Shown here: positions 1 to 8,940 of the stretch, piece by piece
How the letters are laid out: every line of letters begins with the position of its first letter
Position numbering within the stretch: the stretch's first letter is position 1
Assembly: GCF_005864045.1 (NCBI RefSeq)
Contig: NZ_VBSP01000008.1
Coordinates: 1-59,219, forward strand
Length of the DNA: 59,219 nucleotides
Direction of reading: 5' to 3'
Source: Ruoffia tabacinasalis
GTDB taxonomy: Bacteria > Bacillota > Bacilli > Lactobacillales > Aerococcaceae
Made by a program: the position numbers and the translations under genes
Notes under the pieces: model-generated
Databases searched by the model: none
What the model was told of the DNA's origin: nothing
The model's input: the letters and a program-made list of their open reading frames with translations, nothing else

Positions 1-1
1 T

Positions 2-118
2 GTGTCATCGATTGCACACAAACGGAACACGATTCCACGGAAATCCTTGCACTACCAAACACCGTTGGAAGTATTTTTGAGTTACTTAGATGAAGCTGTT
101 TTGTCTAGCTTAATTTGA
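2..118 (+). mobile_element. C-terminal fragment of an IS30-family transposase, cut by the window edge
   Basis: An open frame enters from the left edge and stops at 116-118. Its roughly 38 residues contain RNTIPRKSLHYQTPLEVF. This matches the well-known end of IS30-family DDE transposases, where an N-x-x-P-R-K-x-L-x-Y-x-T-P-x-E-V-F pattern follows the last catalytic glutamate. Only the tail is inside the window, so it is not possible to tell whether the element is intact. The stretch from 119 to 260, up to the comEC stop codon, has no gene; the right terminal repeat should lie there, but I could not identify it with confidence. Confidence 0.7.
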
Positions 119-260
119 CAAATCAAAAAACAAAATAATTATAGCTAATAATTCAAAATAAGCAATCACTTTTTGTCACTTTTATTGTAAAGTTTATGTA
201 AATTTCCGACCCCTCTTAAAACGTTGATATGACGGTCTTTGTTTGCATTGAAATTCCCCC

Positions 261-2606
261 TTATTTCTTAATAACTGTCCGTATTTGATAACCCTTTAAT
301 GGGTGATATGTTAGTTGAACAGCACCGACTTTTTCAGTACTTAAATAAGGGATGCTGTACTGATTAAGCAAATCCGTCACCTCGGTATGGGGATGACCGT
401 ATTGATTATCTAACCCAGCAGAAATAAAGGAGAGAGATGGTTGAGTATGTGTCAATAATTCTTCAGAAGTACTTGTGTCACTCCCGTGATGCGCTACTTT
501 TAAAATATCCGCTCGGATTTCTGGATAGGTGGCTAAGATTTTTGTTTCTATTCGCTTAGTCACATCCCCTAAAGATAATACCGCGAGTCCTTCTATATCA
601 ATTTGGGTAATCAATGAAGAGTCATTGGATTCACTTTGCGAATATTTAATATCAGAGAGCGCTGGGCTATACAATGTCAGTGGAACGGTTGGATGCTTAT
701 AGCTTTGACCCATGTCTAAACTCACAACAGTATTCACTTTAACTTCAGCTGAAATCTCTTCCCAAATATCACTCTCCAAAGTATAATTACTTACCCATAA
801 TTCTTGAATATTGATCGCTTGAGACAAAGCTTGTAAGTTCCCAATGTGATCAATATCGGGATGGGTAATAATGACTCCATCTAATTGATTCACACCTAGG
901 GCTTTTAAAGCGGGGATTAAATTCCACTCTGCATAACTATAGTCGATATTCGACCCTTCCACCGGCTCCCACAATCGCTTACCACCGGTATCAATTAACC
1001 AATTCCCTTGTTGATGACCTAATTGAAATAACATCGCATCCCCTTGCCCCACATCAATCATCGTTAATTTAACCGTTGGGTCCAAATAGGGTACCCCAAA
1101 CAAAATAATTAAATACATCAACAAGAAGACACCATAACTTAAAAATGGGCGAACATGAATGCAAGCAATAAAAAATAACGCGACAAGTATAAGTAAATAA
1201 AAAATTACTGGCGCCTGTTTCCCGACAATCAAATTAAAGGAATGAAATACGTCAGATTGACTTAACAGTTCATTAAAGAAGATGACACCTCTATCTAACC
1301 ATGCACTCAATGTTTCTAACCCCGGTAAAGAAAATACAATCCATAAAGTCGTTAAAAAGACGAGCGGCATAATCAGATGATTAAAAACGACTGTAAACAA
1401 AATAACTACTAATATTTGAATCACATTCCATTCAAAAGATGTCTGCATTATAATTGGCCAGGACAATAACAAGCAGGCAAAAGTCATTTCAATACTTTGA
1501 ATGGCACTATGTTTACTTGGAGAGGCTTGGTTATAACTCATGACAACAAAAGTCATCACAAAACTTAAAGTATAGCCTAGTGACAAGACATTTAATGGGT
1601 TAAAACAAATGAATAAAATCCCCACGATGGCAAGGCTATCTAAAGAAGCGATAGGTAAATGATACTTTGTTTTTAAAGAACTTAAGCTACTCATGGATAA
1701 GACACGGATGACCCCAATCGGCCAACCGACTAACCACGTGTAAAGCCATAACAAAACCGTAATTAACATCTTTGCATACTCAATCGGCATGCCTAACCTG
1801 AGCAATACATTGTTTAATAAGCGTCTAATGAAATATATATGAAAACCAGATATCGCAAAAAAGGGTGCAACGCCTAAAGCAGTAAAGTTATCTTTGTAAT
1901 GCCGGTAAGTATCAGAGTCGATATTGTAAAGAAGCTTATTATGAATTGCAATCCACTCATGATGGTTTAGCTTAATAAAGGGTTCCAATAACGTATACCT
2001 GAATGTATCTAACTTACCAACAAATGAAAGGTCCGATTTAAGCTGATATATATTAGTAATTTCAAATTCCCAGGCGATGTTTTGGGTGGCTAAGTAGGAT
2101 TTATAATCGAATACATCAAAGTTTCTTGCTTCATCCAGCTTTTCAAACTTTCCTTCAACGTACCAAACAGTTGATTCTTCACGTAAGCTTTGAAATTGAG
2201 GGTCGTCATCTTCTAACCACTGAATAAAGTTTACTTTTAATTCGATTTTTTCAGATTGATGAACGACTTGAACCTTACCCTCACCACGGACTGATTCCTC
2301 ATCACTTTTTACATCAAAAGGATTCGTATATAAAATGGCTCGCATTTCTTGCGACTCTATGGGTAAATGCTCGAGATTTTGAAACAGAGTTGCTTGAAAC
2401 CTAGCATATCCAATAACAAAAACAGTCATGACAGAAACGGTTATCAATGTCTTCAGATTACTCAAAGTGATTATTCTTAAGGCAATGACGATAACAGGTA
2501 ATATCAGCCAAAGGTTAAAGTTATAAAAAGCCTGTAAAACGACATAAATAAACAGAAAAATAAATGGCCATTCATATTGAATGTTTTGTAAATACTTATT
2601 AATCAT
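261..2606 (-). CDS. comEC: ComEC/Rec2 DNA-uptake channel protein
   Basis: ComEC is the membrane channel that carries single-stranded transforming DNA into the cell. The 781-residue product has the usual full-length layout. Hydrophobic segments lie at the N-terminus, followed by a soluble OB-like region at about residues 90-190 and a multi-helix competence domain at about 235-510. A metallo-beta-lactamase-like domain ends the protein; it begins at MIDVGQGDAM and carries THPDIDHIGN and VAHHGSD, which are likely metal ligands of the nuclease domain. The ATG overlaps the comEA stop in an ATGA junction, so the two genes are co-translated. No clear terminator follows the stop, and the IS30 remnant lies about 140 bp further on. 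No frameshift or internal stop is present. Confidence 0.95.
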   Translation of the reverse strand: MINKYLQNIQYEWPFIFLFIYVVLQAFYNFNLWLILPVIVIALRIITLSNLKTLITVSVMTVFVIGYARFQATLFQNLEHLPIESQEMRAILYTNPFDVKSDEESVRGEGKVQVVHQSEKIELKVNFIQWLEDDDPQFQSLREESTVWYVEGKFEKLDEARNFDVFDYKSYLATQNIAWEFEITNIYQLKSDLSFVGKLDTFRYTLLEPFIKLNHHEWIAIHNKLLYNIDSDTYRHYKDNFTALGVAPFFAISGFHIYFIRRLLNNVLLRLGMPIEYAKMLITVLLWLYTWLVGWPIGVIRVLSMSSLSSLKTKYHLPIASLDSLAIVGILFICFNPLNVLSLGYTLSFVMTFVVMSYNQASPSKHSAIQSIEMTFACLLLSWPIIMQTSFEWNVIQILVVILFTVVFNHLIMPLVFLTTLWIVFSLPGLETLSAWLDRGVIFFNELLSQSDVFHSFNLIVGKQAPVIFYLLILVALFFIACIHVRPFLSYGVFLLMYLIILFGVPYLDPTVKLTMIDVGQGDAMLFQLGHQQGNWLIDTGGKRLWEPVEGSNIDYSYAEWNLIPALKALGVNQLDGVIITHPDIDHIGNLQALSQAINIQELWVSNYTLESDIWEEISAEVKVNTVVSLDMGQSYKHPTVPLTLYSPALSDIKYSQSESNDSSLITQIDIEGLAVLSLGDVTKRIETKILATYPEIRADILKVAHHGSDTSTSEELLTHTQPSLSFISAGLDNQYGHPHTEVTDLLNQYSIPYLSTEKVGAVQLTYHPLKGYQIRTVIKK

Positions 2607-3343
2607 GGCGAAACCGTAATGAGGTCTTTTAGGTTCTCGAATGTCTTCTCACCTATACCTGAAACAGCCATAATATCTTCTACAACACTAAAGCTTCCAT
2701 TCTCTTCTCTAAATTGAATGATTGCGGCAGCCTTTTTTGGTCCAATATTCGGGAGAGTCATCAACTCATCTACAGTGGCTGAATTTATATTTACAACACC
2801 AGATACATTGTCATTAAATGAATCAGGTCCTTCAGTATAAGCTGGTTCAACCATTCCTAAATTCGGTGTCGCCTCTGCCTGTTCCAAATCTGAATAGCTA
2901 TAAATGTACAACAACATCTGATCTTCAAGTAGTTTCGCTTGGTTTAACGTTTCAGTGGCGGCTTCTTCCGTTAAGCCTCCTGCCATTTCTATCGCATCAT
3001 AAACTCTACTACCTATAGGCAAGGCGTACATATCTGGTTTGGCTACCGCTCCTTTAATATCGACATAAACCACTAGTTGTTCATTGTCTTCAGCCTGTTC
3101 ATCTGTCTGTTGTTCTATCCCCGGTATTGCTGCTAAATCTGTATTAACTTCTGGCTCTTGGGTGGATTCCTCCGATTGAGTTGATCCACTTTCGAACAGT
3201 TTGACATAATCGGTTGACGATTGTCGGTTTGGTAAGATGGCGGATAATAAGACGATAACTAACACCGTCAGTATTAATATCTTAAAAATATTCTGTTTAA
3301 TATGAGTCACGATTGTCTTAAAGGTCACATTTTGAAAATTCAT
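2603..3343 (-). CDS. comEA: ComEA DNA receptor with helix-hairpin-helix domain
   Basis: ComEA is a membrane-anchored protein that binds double-stranded DNA outside the cell and passes it to ComEC. The 246-residue product has a single N-terminal membrane segment (about residues 22-42), an acidic Q/E/T-rich linker, a SLBB-type domain (about 90-155, starting VVYVDIKGAV), and two C-terminal helix-hairpin-helix motifs (VNINSATVDELMTLPNIGPKKA). The start is chosen at MNFQNVTF because an AGGAGG site lies 7 nt upstream. The longer open frame would run through a TA repeat and a terminator T-tract and is rejected. The gene is followed by comEC with a 4-nt overlap. Confidence 0.93.
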   Translation of the reverse strand: MNFQNVTFKTIVTHIKQNIFKILILTVLVIVLLSAILPNRQSSTDYVKLFESGSTQSEESTQEPEVNTDLAAIPGIEQQTDEQAEDNEQLVVYVDIKGAVAKPDMYALPIGSRVYDAIEMAGGLTEEAATETLNQAKLLEDQMLLYIYSYSDLEQAEATPNLGMVEPAYTEGPDSFNDNVSGVVNINSATVDELMTLPNIGPKKAAAIIQFREENGSFSVVEDIMAVSGIGEKTFENLKDLITVSP

Positions 3344-3350
3344 ATTATTC

Positions 3351-3388
3351 CTCCTAAAAATTTGTATATATATATATACAAAAAAAAA
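3351..3388 (-). promoter_or_regulatory. Putative competence promoter element upstream of comEA
   Basis: Reading the minus strand, a T-tract is followed by G(TA)7C, a short AAATTTTT, and the AGGAGG ribosome binding site of comEA. The G of the TA run (3379) is exactly 24 nt upstream of the AGGAGG (first A at 3355). The comG operon has the same arrangement with the same 24-nt distance. No consensus sigma-A promoter is visible here. The role as a competence-sigma-factor promoter is inferred. Confidence 0.5.
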
Positions 3389-3420
3389 GCCGATTTTCAT
3401 TTTTTAAAATGAAAATCGAC
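3381..3420 (-). terminator. Intrinsic terminator of the ftsW-ylbG-rsmD-coaD operon
   Basis: Minus-strand hairpin with arms GATTTTCATTTT / AAAATGAAAATC, followed by a run of eight or more T. It lies just after the coaD stop. Its T-tract runs directly into the putative comEA promoter element. Confidence 0.85.
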
Positions 3421-3457
3421 CAAATTATTTTTTTAGTGACCTAATTAATGTGACTAT

Positions 3458-3955
3458 TTACTTAGAATTAATTTTTTCATGCATGGCTTCTTCAACATTT
3501 GGTGGAACCATGTCACTAATGTCCCCATCGAAAAAGGCGATTTCTTTAATAATTGTCGAACTTAAGTAACGATATTGATCGGCTGCATATAATATCATCG
3601 TCTCTAGGCCTTCCACTTGACGCGCATTCGCAGAAGCGATGGCGTACTCGTAATCCACATCCGTTGTGTTACGCAAACCTCTAATAAGTGCAGTCGCTTG
3701 TTTTTCTTCGTAATAATGAGCAATTAGCCCATCCTTTAAAGTATCTACAGTCACGTTATCAATATGCTTCACGCTGTCTTCTACTAATTTAATGCGCTCA
3801 TCAACCGTAAATAATGTTTTCTTATTTGTATTGATTGCGATAACGACAATGACTTCATCGAACAATTTACTACTACGTTCGATTAAATTTAAATGCCCTT
3901 TTGTTAAGGGGTCAAACGTTCCAGCAAAGATACCAATCTTTGGTTTATTACTCAA
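3458..3955 (-). CDS. coaD: Phosphopantetheine adenylyltransferase (CoaD)
   Basis: This cytosolic enzyme joins ATP and 4'-phosphopantetheine to give dephospho-CoA, the fourth step of coenzyme A synthesis. The 165-residue product is the normal size. The nucleotidyltransferase signature is GTFDPLTKGHLN, with the second motif further on at about residue 125 (YRYLSSTIIKEIA). The start is placed at TTG 3955, preceded by GAGGAG with 7-nt spacing and overlapping the rsmD stop by 8 nt; the GTG one codon upstream is an alternative. CoA and the ACP prosthetic group feed the fatty-acid operon found elsewhere in this window. Confidence 0.95.
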   Translation of the reverse strand: MSNKPKIGIFAGTFDPLTKGHLNLIERSSKLFDEVIVVIAINTNKKTLFTVDERIKLVEDSVKHIDNVTVDTLKDGLIAHYYEEKQATALIRGLRNTTDVDYEYAIASANARQVEGLETMILYAADQYRYLSSTIIKEIAFFDGDISDMVPPNVEEAMHEKINSK

Positions 3956-4520
3956 CACTATTCTCCTCACCTTCGTAAATATGAATGCGGGTTGCACCAT
4001 AATCTTTTACTTTTACTAACTCATAACCTTCAATCCTATCTGGAAGGATTACATCTGAATCTGTTTCGCAGACAATTGTCGTTTGGTTATTAATCATCTC
4101 TAATTCCCAGAGCCATTGAATATCTTTTTCAATTTGTTGTTTATGATATGGAGGATCTAGAAAGAGTAGTTTAAATGGCTCAGTCATTTGACTGCTTGCG
4201 TAATTTCGTAAACTCTTATGATTGTCACCCTTTAATAAAGTGAATCGTTCTTCCTCTTTAGTCATCTTAAGGTTTTCGTTGATTGTTTCGATGGCTGGTC
4301 TGTGTTTTTCACAAAGAACGGCAGAATCCATGCCTCTAGAAACAGCTTCGATGGCTAAAGCCCCACTTCCCGCATATAAATCTAAACAAATACCACCGTC
4401 AAAGTACCCACCAATTAAATTAAACATGCTTTCTTTAATTTTATCTGTTGTTGGGCGTGTATTTTGACCTGGGACTGCTTTTAGTCGTCTACTTCCATAA
4501 TTTCCTGATATTACTCGCAT
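3948..4520 (-). CDS. rsmD: 16S rRNA (guanine966-N2)-methyltransferase RsmD
   Basis: RsmD methylates G966 of 16S rRNA during 30S assembly using S-adenosylmethionine. The 190-residue protein shows the N-terminal MRVISGNYGSRRL, the SAM-binding region LDLYAGSGALAIEA at about residues 46-60, and the catalytic LFLDPPY at about 122. This matches the family over its full length. It lies between ylbG and coaD, the order also known in Bacillus (ylbG-rsmD-coaD). It is separated from ylbG by 13 nt and overlaps coaD. Confidence 0.94.
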   Translation of the reverse strand: MRVISGNYGSRRLKAVPGQNTRPTTDKIKESMFNLIGGYFDGGICLDLYAGSGALAIEAVSRGMDSAVLCEKHRPAIETINENLKMTKEEERFTLLKGDNHKSLRNYASSQMTEPFKLLFLDPPYHKQQIEKDIQWLWELEMINNQTTIVCETDSDVILPDRIEGYELVKVKDYGATRIHIYEGEENSVE

Positions 4521-4533
4521 ATACTACCACCAA

Positions 4534-4890
4534 TTATCCATTATTCATTTTTTTGTTGCGAAGTGATTCTGCAATTGACTCGATTAATGATTCTTCTTCA
4601 TCCTGTACAGAAAAAGGACCAGATAAAGAATTGTCTGATGAGTGCTCAATCGCATTTGCAAATGTCATGTCAATGTCGTCTCGATATGAGTACTCGACTT
4701 CTCTGACGAAATAATAGTCATTCACTATTCTCTCAACTTTTTCTGCATCTTTTTTATTCACGTACATGATCGCGTACTTCATCTTACGACTATAGTAATG
4801 AATGTAGCCATGCTTTCTTAATTCTTTAATCTGCTTTGTTGAATATAGCCAAATAATAAGCGCTTGTCTTTCAATCACATTAAATTCCAT
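4534..4890 (-). CDS. ylbG: YlbG family protein (UPF0298/DUF2129)
   Basis: A 118-residue cytosolic protein of unknown biochemical role, recognised by its start (ERQALIIWLYSTKQIKELRKHG) and the following YVNKKDAEK segment, which match the YlbG family. The last 40 residues are acidic and probably unstructured. It is nearly contiguous with ftsW upstream and rsmD downstream, as in other Firmicutes. Confidence 0.85.
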   Translation of the reverse strand: MEFNVIERQALIIWLYSTKQIKELRKHGYIHYYSRKMKYAIMYVNKKDAEKVERIVNDYYFVREVEYSYRDDIDMTFANAIEHSSDNSLSGPFSVQDEEESLIESIAESLRNKKMNNG

Positions 4891-4891
4891 A

Positions 4892-6154
4892 TTACTCCCC
4901 TTTCTGTTTAGAATAAACTAAGTTGATATTTGGTTCTTTACCTTCTTCAACAATCATTCTTAAAGCCAGTCCAATCGCACTTAGCATTGCAATCATACTT
5001 GTCCCCCCATAACTTATAAATGGTAACGTGACCCCAGTTAATGGCAGTATACTCACGACTCCTCCGATGTTAATCACAGATTGTACGAGAAGTAAAGATG
5101 CAACACCTATTAGAACTGATTTGCGGTATAACTCTGTACTTGCTGCAGCGCGTTGGTAAATGATTACTATGAGGCTAAATAATAAGCCTACCACGACTAA
5201 CACACCAATTAAGCCAAGTTCTTCAGCGATATTTGCCAATATATAATCGGATTCAATGACCGGTAAAGCCCCTTGCTTCGATACACCTTCGCCTAATCCC
5301 ATTCCAAACCAACCGCCCCGACTAAATGCCATTAGGCCTTGGATAATCTGGTAACCTGAATCGGATGAATATCTGAATGGATCAATGAATGATGCAATCC
5401 GTTCAAACATATGGAAATCTTTCGAAACTAACCAATCTCCAAATTGCCGTCCAATGATCGTCAGTAATAAATAACCGACAAATACAACACTATAGGCGAT
5501 AACATTCCACTTTAAAGACCCTTTAGTTAACAGGAAGATAAGTCCAAGAGTTACAGTTAGGATAATCAACATTCCTAAATCGGGTTGTAATAAAATCAGA
5601 AACCAAGAAATTACTAATGATGCTATGGCTGCATTATTCACGTTTATCCAGTTAGGCAATTTACGTTTTGTAAGGATAACTTCCCTATCATAGTACTTGA
5701 TTAGCCAACTAATCACTAGAATCCCAATGACTTTAACGAACTCACTTGGCTGAAAACTAACTCCGAGTACAAGAAACCAACTGGTTGCCCCCCAAACACT
5801 TTCTTGAGTAGCTAAAGTATATCCCAATAATACAATTAAAATGGTCATCATTAATAGAATGAGCCTGATATTTTTAAACAATTCAAAAGGTACGACGAGC
5901 ATTATACCGATGATGGTAACACCAATGACCACCGAAAGACTTTGTGTTGTGATCGCGCTAATTGGATTACCATACATTGTCGCACTAAAGACTGAAATCA
6001 AACCAATCACCACTAATAAAGTTGTAATTAATACGATAGATTTGTCAATCAATCTAAAATTCTTTGTCATCTCTTTTTTAGAAAAAAAACCTTTTAATGA
6101 CTTTTTAAGCCTCATACTTTTTGAAGCATCATGATGTTCCTCATTGTTTGCCAT
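4892..6154 (-). CDS. ftsW: SEDS-family peptidoglycan glycosyltransferase FtsW
   Basis: SEDS proteins polymerise lipid II into septal (FtsW) or side-wall (RodA) peptidoglycan. The 420-residue product has a soluble 50-residue N-terminus and about ten membrane helices. Family hallmarks are visible: QPSEFVKV, QPDLGM, GYQIIQGLMAFSRGGWFGMGLGEG, the extracellular loop ESDYILANIAEELGLIG, and the end PFISYGGTSMI. FtsW is preferred over RodA because the gene sits just before ylbG-rsmD-coaD. The start is the ATG at 6154, preceded by GAGGAGG; longer frames lack such a site. A penicillin-binding protein partner is not in the window. Confidence 0.88.
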   Translation of the reverse strand: MANNEEHHDASKSMRLKKSLKGFFSKKEMTKNFRLIDKSIVLITTLLVVIGLISVFSATMYGNPISAITTQSLSVVIGVTIIGIMLVVPFELFKNIRLILLMMTILIVLLGYTLATQESVWGATSWFLVLGVSFQPSEFVKVIGILVISWLIKYYDREVILTKRKLPNWINVNNAAIASLVISWFLILLQPDLGMLIILTVTLGLIFLLTKGSLKWNVIAYSVVFVGYLLLTIIGRQFGDWLVSKDFHMFERIASFIDPFRYSSDSGYQIIQGLMAFSRGGWFGMGLGEGVSKQGALPVIESDYILANIAEELGLIGVLVVVGLLFSLIVIIYQRAAASTELYRKSVLIGVASLLLVQSVINIGGVVSILPLTGVTLPFISYGGTSMIAMLSAIGLALRMIVEEGKEPNINLVYSKQKGE

Positions 6155-6325
6155 CAAACGCCTCCTCATGCATAGATAATTACACTCAGTATACCACTTC
6201 AAAAAGTGTATTGAAAAGTGTAAGATTTTTCATATAAGCTATTATAACATGTATCGCTTAATTAAAAATGACAATTTATTGAATAGTCAAATGACTCACT
6301 TGCTATTAAAATTCTAACTTACTAG

Positions 6326-6366
6326 CAAAAAAATAGTGTCACTGAGACTTCTCTCACTGACACTAT
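6326..6366 (-). terminator. Intrinsic terminator of sodA
   Basis: Minus-strand hairpin with 15-nt arms (ATAGTGTCAGTGAGA against its near complement, one mismatch) followed by seven T. It starts about 17 nt after the sodA stop codon. Confidence 0.88.
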
Positions 6367-6382
6367 CCATTTAAAGTTTAGA

Positions 6383-6985
6383 TTATGCGTTTAAACGTTC
6401 TGCAACTTTCGACCAGTTAACAACTTTCCAGAAAGCTGATAAGTATTCTGGACGACGGTTTTGGTAGTTTAAGTAGTAAGCATGTTCCCATACATCTACA
6501 CCTAATAATGGTTTCTTACCATCTGTAATTGGGTTATCTTGGTTTGGAGTTCCAACAACTTCTAATGTTCCGTTGATATCAACTAGCCATGCCCAACCAG
6601 ATCCAAATTGACCTGCACCTGCAGCTTCAAATTTTTCTTTAAATGCATCTACTGATCCGAATGCATCTTCTAATTTTTTAGCTAATTCAGCAGGAACCTC
6701 ATTATTATCTGAAGTTGCTTGTAATGATTCCCAGAATAATGAGTGGTTTAAGTGTCCTCCACCGTTATTACGTACAGCTGTACGTTTTTCTTCTGGAATA
6801 TCGTTTAAGTTTGCAACAACATCTTCGATTGCTTTATCAGCAAACTCAGTTCCTTCCAATGCATCATTTAATTTCGTTACATATCCATTATGGTGTTTGC
6901 CGTGATGGATTTCCATTGTTTCCTTATCGATAACTGGCTCTAAAGCATCACTTGCATATGGTAAATTTGGTAAAGTAAAAGCCAT
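6383..6985 (-). CDS. sodA: Superoxide dismutase, Mn/Fe family
   Basis: Converts superoxide to oxygen and hydrogen peroxide in the cytosol. The 200-residue protein has all four metal ligands in place: His27 ([11 protein letters not shown]), His about 81 ([10 protein letters not shown]), and Asp and His in [23 protein letters not shown] supports Mn use, as is usual in Lactobacillales. The ATG is preceded by GGAGGAA. The gene has its own promoter and terminator, so it is monocistronic. It produces the same product (H2O2) as the lactate oxidase 6 kb away; no catalase is present in the window. Confidence 0.96.
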   Translation of the reverse strand: MAFTLPNLPYASDALEPVIDKETMEIHHGKHHNGYVTKLNDALEGTEFADKAIEDVVANLNDIPEEKRTAVRNNGGGHLNHSLFWESLQATSDNNEVPAELAKKLEDAFGSVDAFKEKFEAAGAGQFGSGWAWLVDINGTLEVVGTPNQDNPITDGKKPLLGVDVWEHAYYLNYQNRRPEYLSAFWKVVNWSKVAERLNA

Positions 6986-7022
6986 AATTAAATTCCTCCT
7001 ATATATTTCTCATGATATATCC

Positions 7023-7050
7023 ATAGTATCATCCTAGTAATGAATAACAA
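7023..7050 (-). promoter_or_regulatory. Predicted sodA promoter (extended -10)
   Basis: Minus strand: TTGTTA, 16-nt spacer, TACTAT preceded by TGA, which is an extended -10. An imperfect symmetric element (ATGATA-N9-TATCAT) spans the -10 region and could be an operator; this is speculative. Confidence 0.4.
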
Positions 7051-7053
7051 AAT

Positions 7054-7080
7054 AAAACGCTCACAGAAAGTGAGCGTTTT
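7054..7080 (-). terminator. Intrinsic terminator of typA
   Basis: Perfect 11-bp hairpin AAAACGCTCAC / GTGAGCGTTTT with an AGAAA loop, starting 8 nt after the typA stop. On the minus strand it is followed by ATTTTG. Confidence 0.85.
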
Positions 7081-7088
7081 GAGAAATA

Positions 7089-8921
7089 TTATTTTTTATC
7101 TTTTTTAGATGCTTTTTCACGAGCACTTTTATCTAAGATTTGTTTACGTAAACGAATACTTTCTGGTGTTATTTCACAGTACTCATCTTCGTCCATAAAT
7201 TGTATTGACTCTTCTAATGTTAAAACTTTAGGTTGTTTAATAACATTTGTTTGGTCTTTATTCGCTGAACGTACGTTTGTTTGTTGTTTCGCTTTAGTGA
7301 TGTTAACTGTTAAGTCATTCTCACGGTTATGTTCACCGATAATCATTCCTCCATAAACTTCCGTTCCTGGAGTGATGAAGATTTGTCCACGTTCTTCGAT
7401 GTTCATAATACTGTAAGTTGTCGCTTGACCTGAGTCTAACGATACTAAGGCACCGTTACGACGACGACCAATTGATCCACCTACAGCTGGTCTATACTCA
7501 TCAAAAGTATGGTTCATAATTCCGTAACCACGTGTTAATGACATAAATTCTGTTGCGAATCCAATTAATCCACGCGCTGGAACTAAGAAGATCAGACGAA
7601 CTTGTCCGTTACCTGGGTTAATCATATCAGCCATTTCAGCTTTTCTTGTACCTAAAGCTTCAATAATTGATCCCATATATTCTTCAGGAGTATCAATTTG
7701 TAATCTTTCAAATGGCTCACTTGCTACACCGTCAATCTCACGAATAATAACTTCTGGTCTTGATACTTGGAATTCGTATCCTTCACGTCTCATATTCTCA
7801 ATTAAGATTGATAAATGTAGTTCCCCACGTCCTGATACAGTAAAGGCATCAGGTGAATCTGTAGGTTCTACGTTTAAAGAAACGTCGGTTTGTAGTTCAC
7901 GTGATAATCTATCTTCTAGATTACGCGCTGTGACATATTTACCTTCTCTACCTGCAAATGGTGAGTTGTTCGTTAAGAACTTCATTTGTAATGTTGGCTC
8001 ATCCACATGTAATAGTGGCATTGCAATTGGATCAGTACTACTTGATACTGTTTCCCCAACGAAGATATCATCCATACCTGATAAAGCGATTAAATCTCCA
8101 CCAATGGCTTCGTTAATTTCAACTCTGTTTAAGCCGAAGAAACCGAACATTTTTGATACACGGAAGTTTTTAGTGCTTCCATCTGTCTTCATTAATGTCA
8201 CGCTATCTCCTACTTTGATTGTTCCTTGGAACACTCGACCAATACCGATACGTCCAACGTAATCACTATAATCTAACATTGACACTTGGAATTGTAGAGG
8301 CTCGTCACGATTATCTGCAGGTGCAGGGACGTGTTCTAATACTGCATCAAAGATAGCATCCATATTATCATCTTGATCTGCTGGATCACTTGATGTACTT
8401 GAAGTTCCGTTTAATGCAGAAGCATATACAACTGGGAATTCAATTTGATCATCATCGGCACCTAGCTCGATGAATAATTCTAAAACTTCATCCACGACTT
8501 CTTCAGGTCTTGCTGATGGTTTATCAATTTTATTTACAACAACAACTGGAACTAATCCTTCATCTAAAGCACGTTTTAATACGAAACGTGTTTGTGGCAT
8601 AGTTCCTTCATAGGCATCGACAACTAATACAACACCGTCGACCATCTTCATAATACGCTCTACTTCTCCACCGAAGTCCGCGTGTCCTGGTGTATCCATG
8701 ATATTTACGCGAGTCCCTTTATAATCTACCGCTGTATTTTTAGCTAAGATTGTGATTCCACGTTCTCTTTCAATATCATTGTTGTCCATCGCACGATCGT
8801 CAAGTTGTGTATGTCCATCTAAAGTGTCCGATTGTATTAACAGTTCATTAACCAACGATGTTTTACCGTGGTCAACGTGAGCGATTATTGCGATGTTTCT
8901 TATATCATTACGTAATTCCAT
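7089..8921 (-). CDS. typA: Ribosome-associated GTPase TypA/BipA
   Basis: TypA is an EF-G-like GTPase that helps ribosome assembly and stress adaptation. The 610-residue product contains the G1 motif AHVDHGKTS at about residue 15, the switch region [27 protein letters not shown], and the C-terminal TypA-specific domain with [22 protein letters not shown]. The start is placed at the ATG at 8921, with AAGGAT about 11 nt upstream; a TTG four codons further upstream is too close to the same site. It follows suhB by 19 nt on the same strand, so the two are probably cotranscribed. Confidence 0.95.
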   Translation of the reverse strand: MELRNDIRNIAIIAHVDHGKTSLVNELLIQSDTLDGHTQLDDRAMDNNDIERERGITILAKNTAVDYKGTRVNIMDTPGHADFGGEVERIMKMVDGVVLVVDAYEGTMPQTRFVLKRALDEGLVPVVVVNKIDKPSARPEEVVDEVLELFIELGADDDQIEFPVVYASALNGTSSTSSDPADQDDNMDAIFDAVLEHVPAPADNRDEPLQFQVSMLDYSDYVGRIGIGRVFQGTIKVGDSVTLMKTDGSTKNFRVSKMFGFFGLNRVEINEAIGGDLIALSGMDDIFVGETVSSSTDPIAMPLLHVDEPTLQMKFLTNNSPFAGREGKYVTARNLEDRLSRELQTDVSLNVEPTDSPDAFTVSGRGELHLSILIENMRREGYEFQVSRPEVIIREIDGVASEPFERLQIDTPEEYMGSIIEALGTRKAEMADMINPGNGQVRLIFLVPARGLIGFATEFMSLTRGYGIMNHTFDEYRPAVGGSIGRRRNGALVSLDSGQATTYSIMNIEERGQIFITPGTEVYGGMIIGEHNRENDLTVNITKAKQQTNVRSANKDQTNVIKQPKVLTLEESIQFMDEDEYCEITPESIRLRKQILDKSAREKASKKDKK

Positions 8922-8940
8922 TATTTTATTCAATCCTTAT

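Noticed and set aside
3344-3400. An upstream extension of ComEA by 19 residues.
   Set aside because: It would be translated from the TA repeat and a terminator T-tract and lacks a ribosome binding site; the internal ATG has a perfect AGGAGG.
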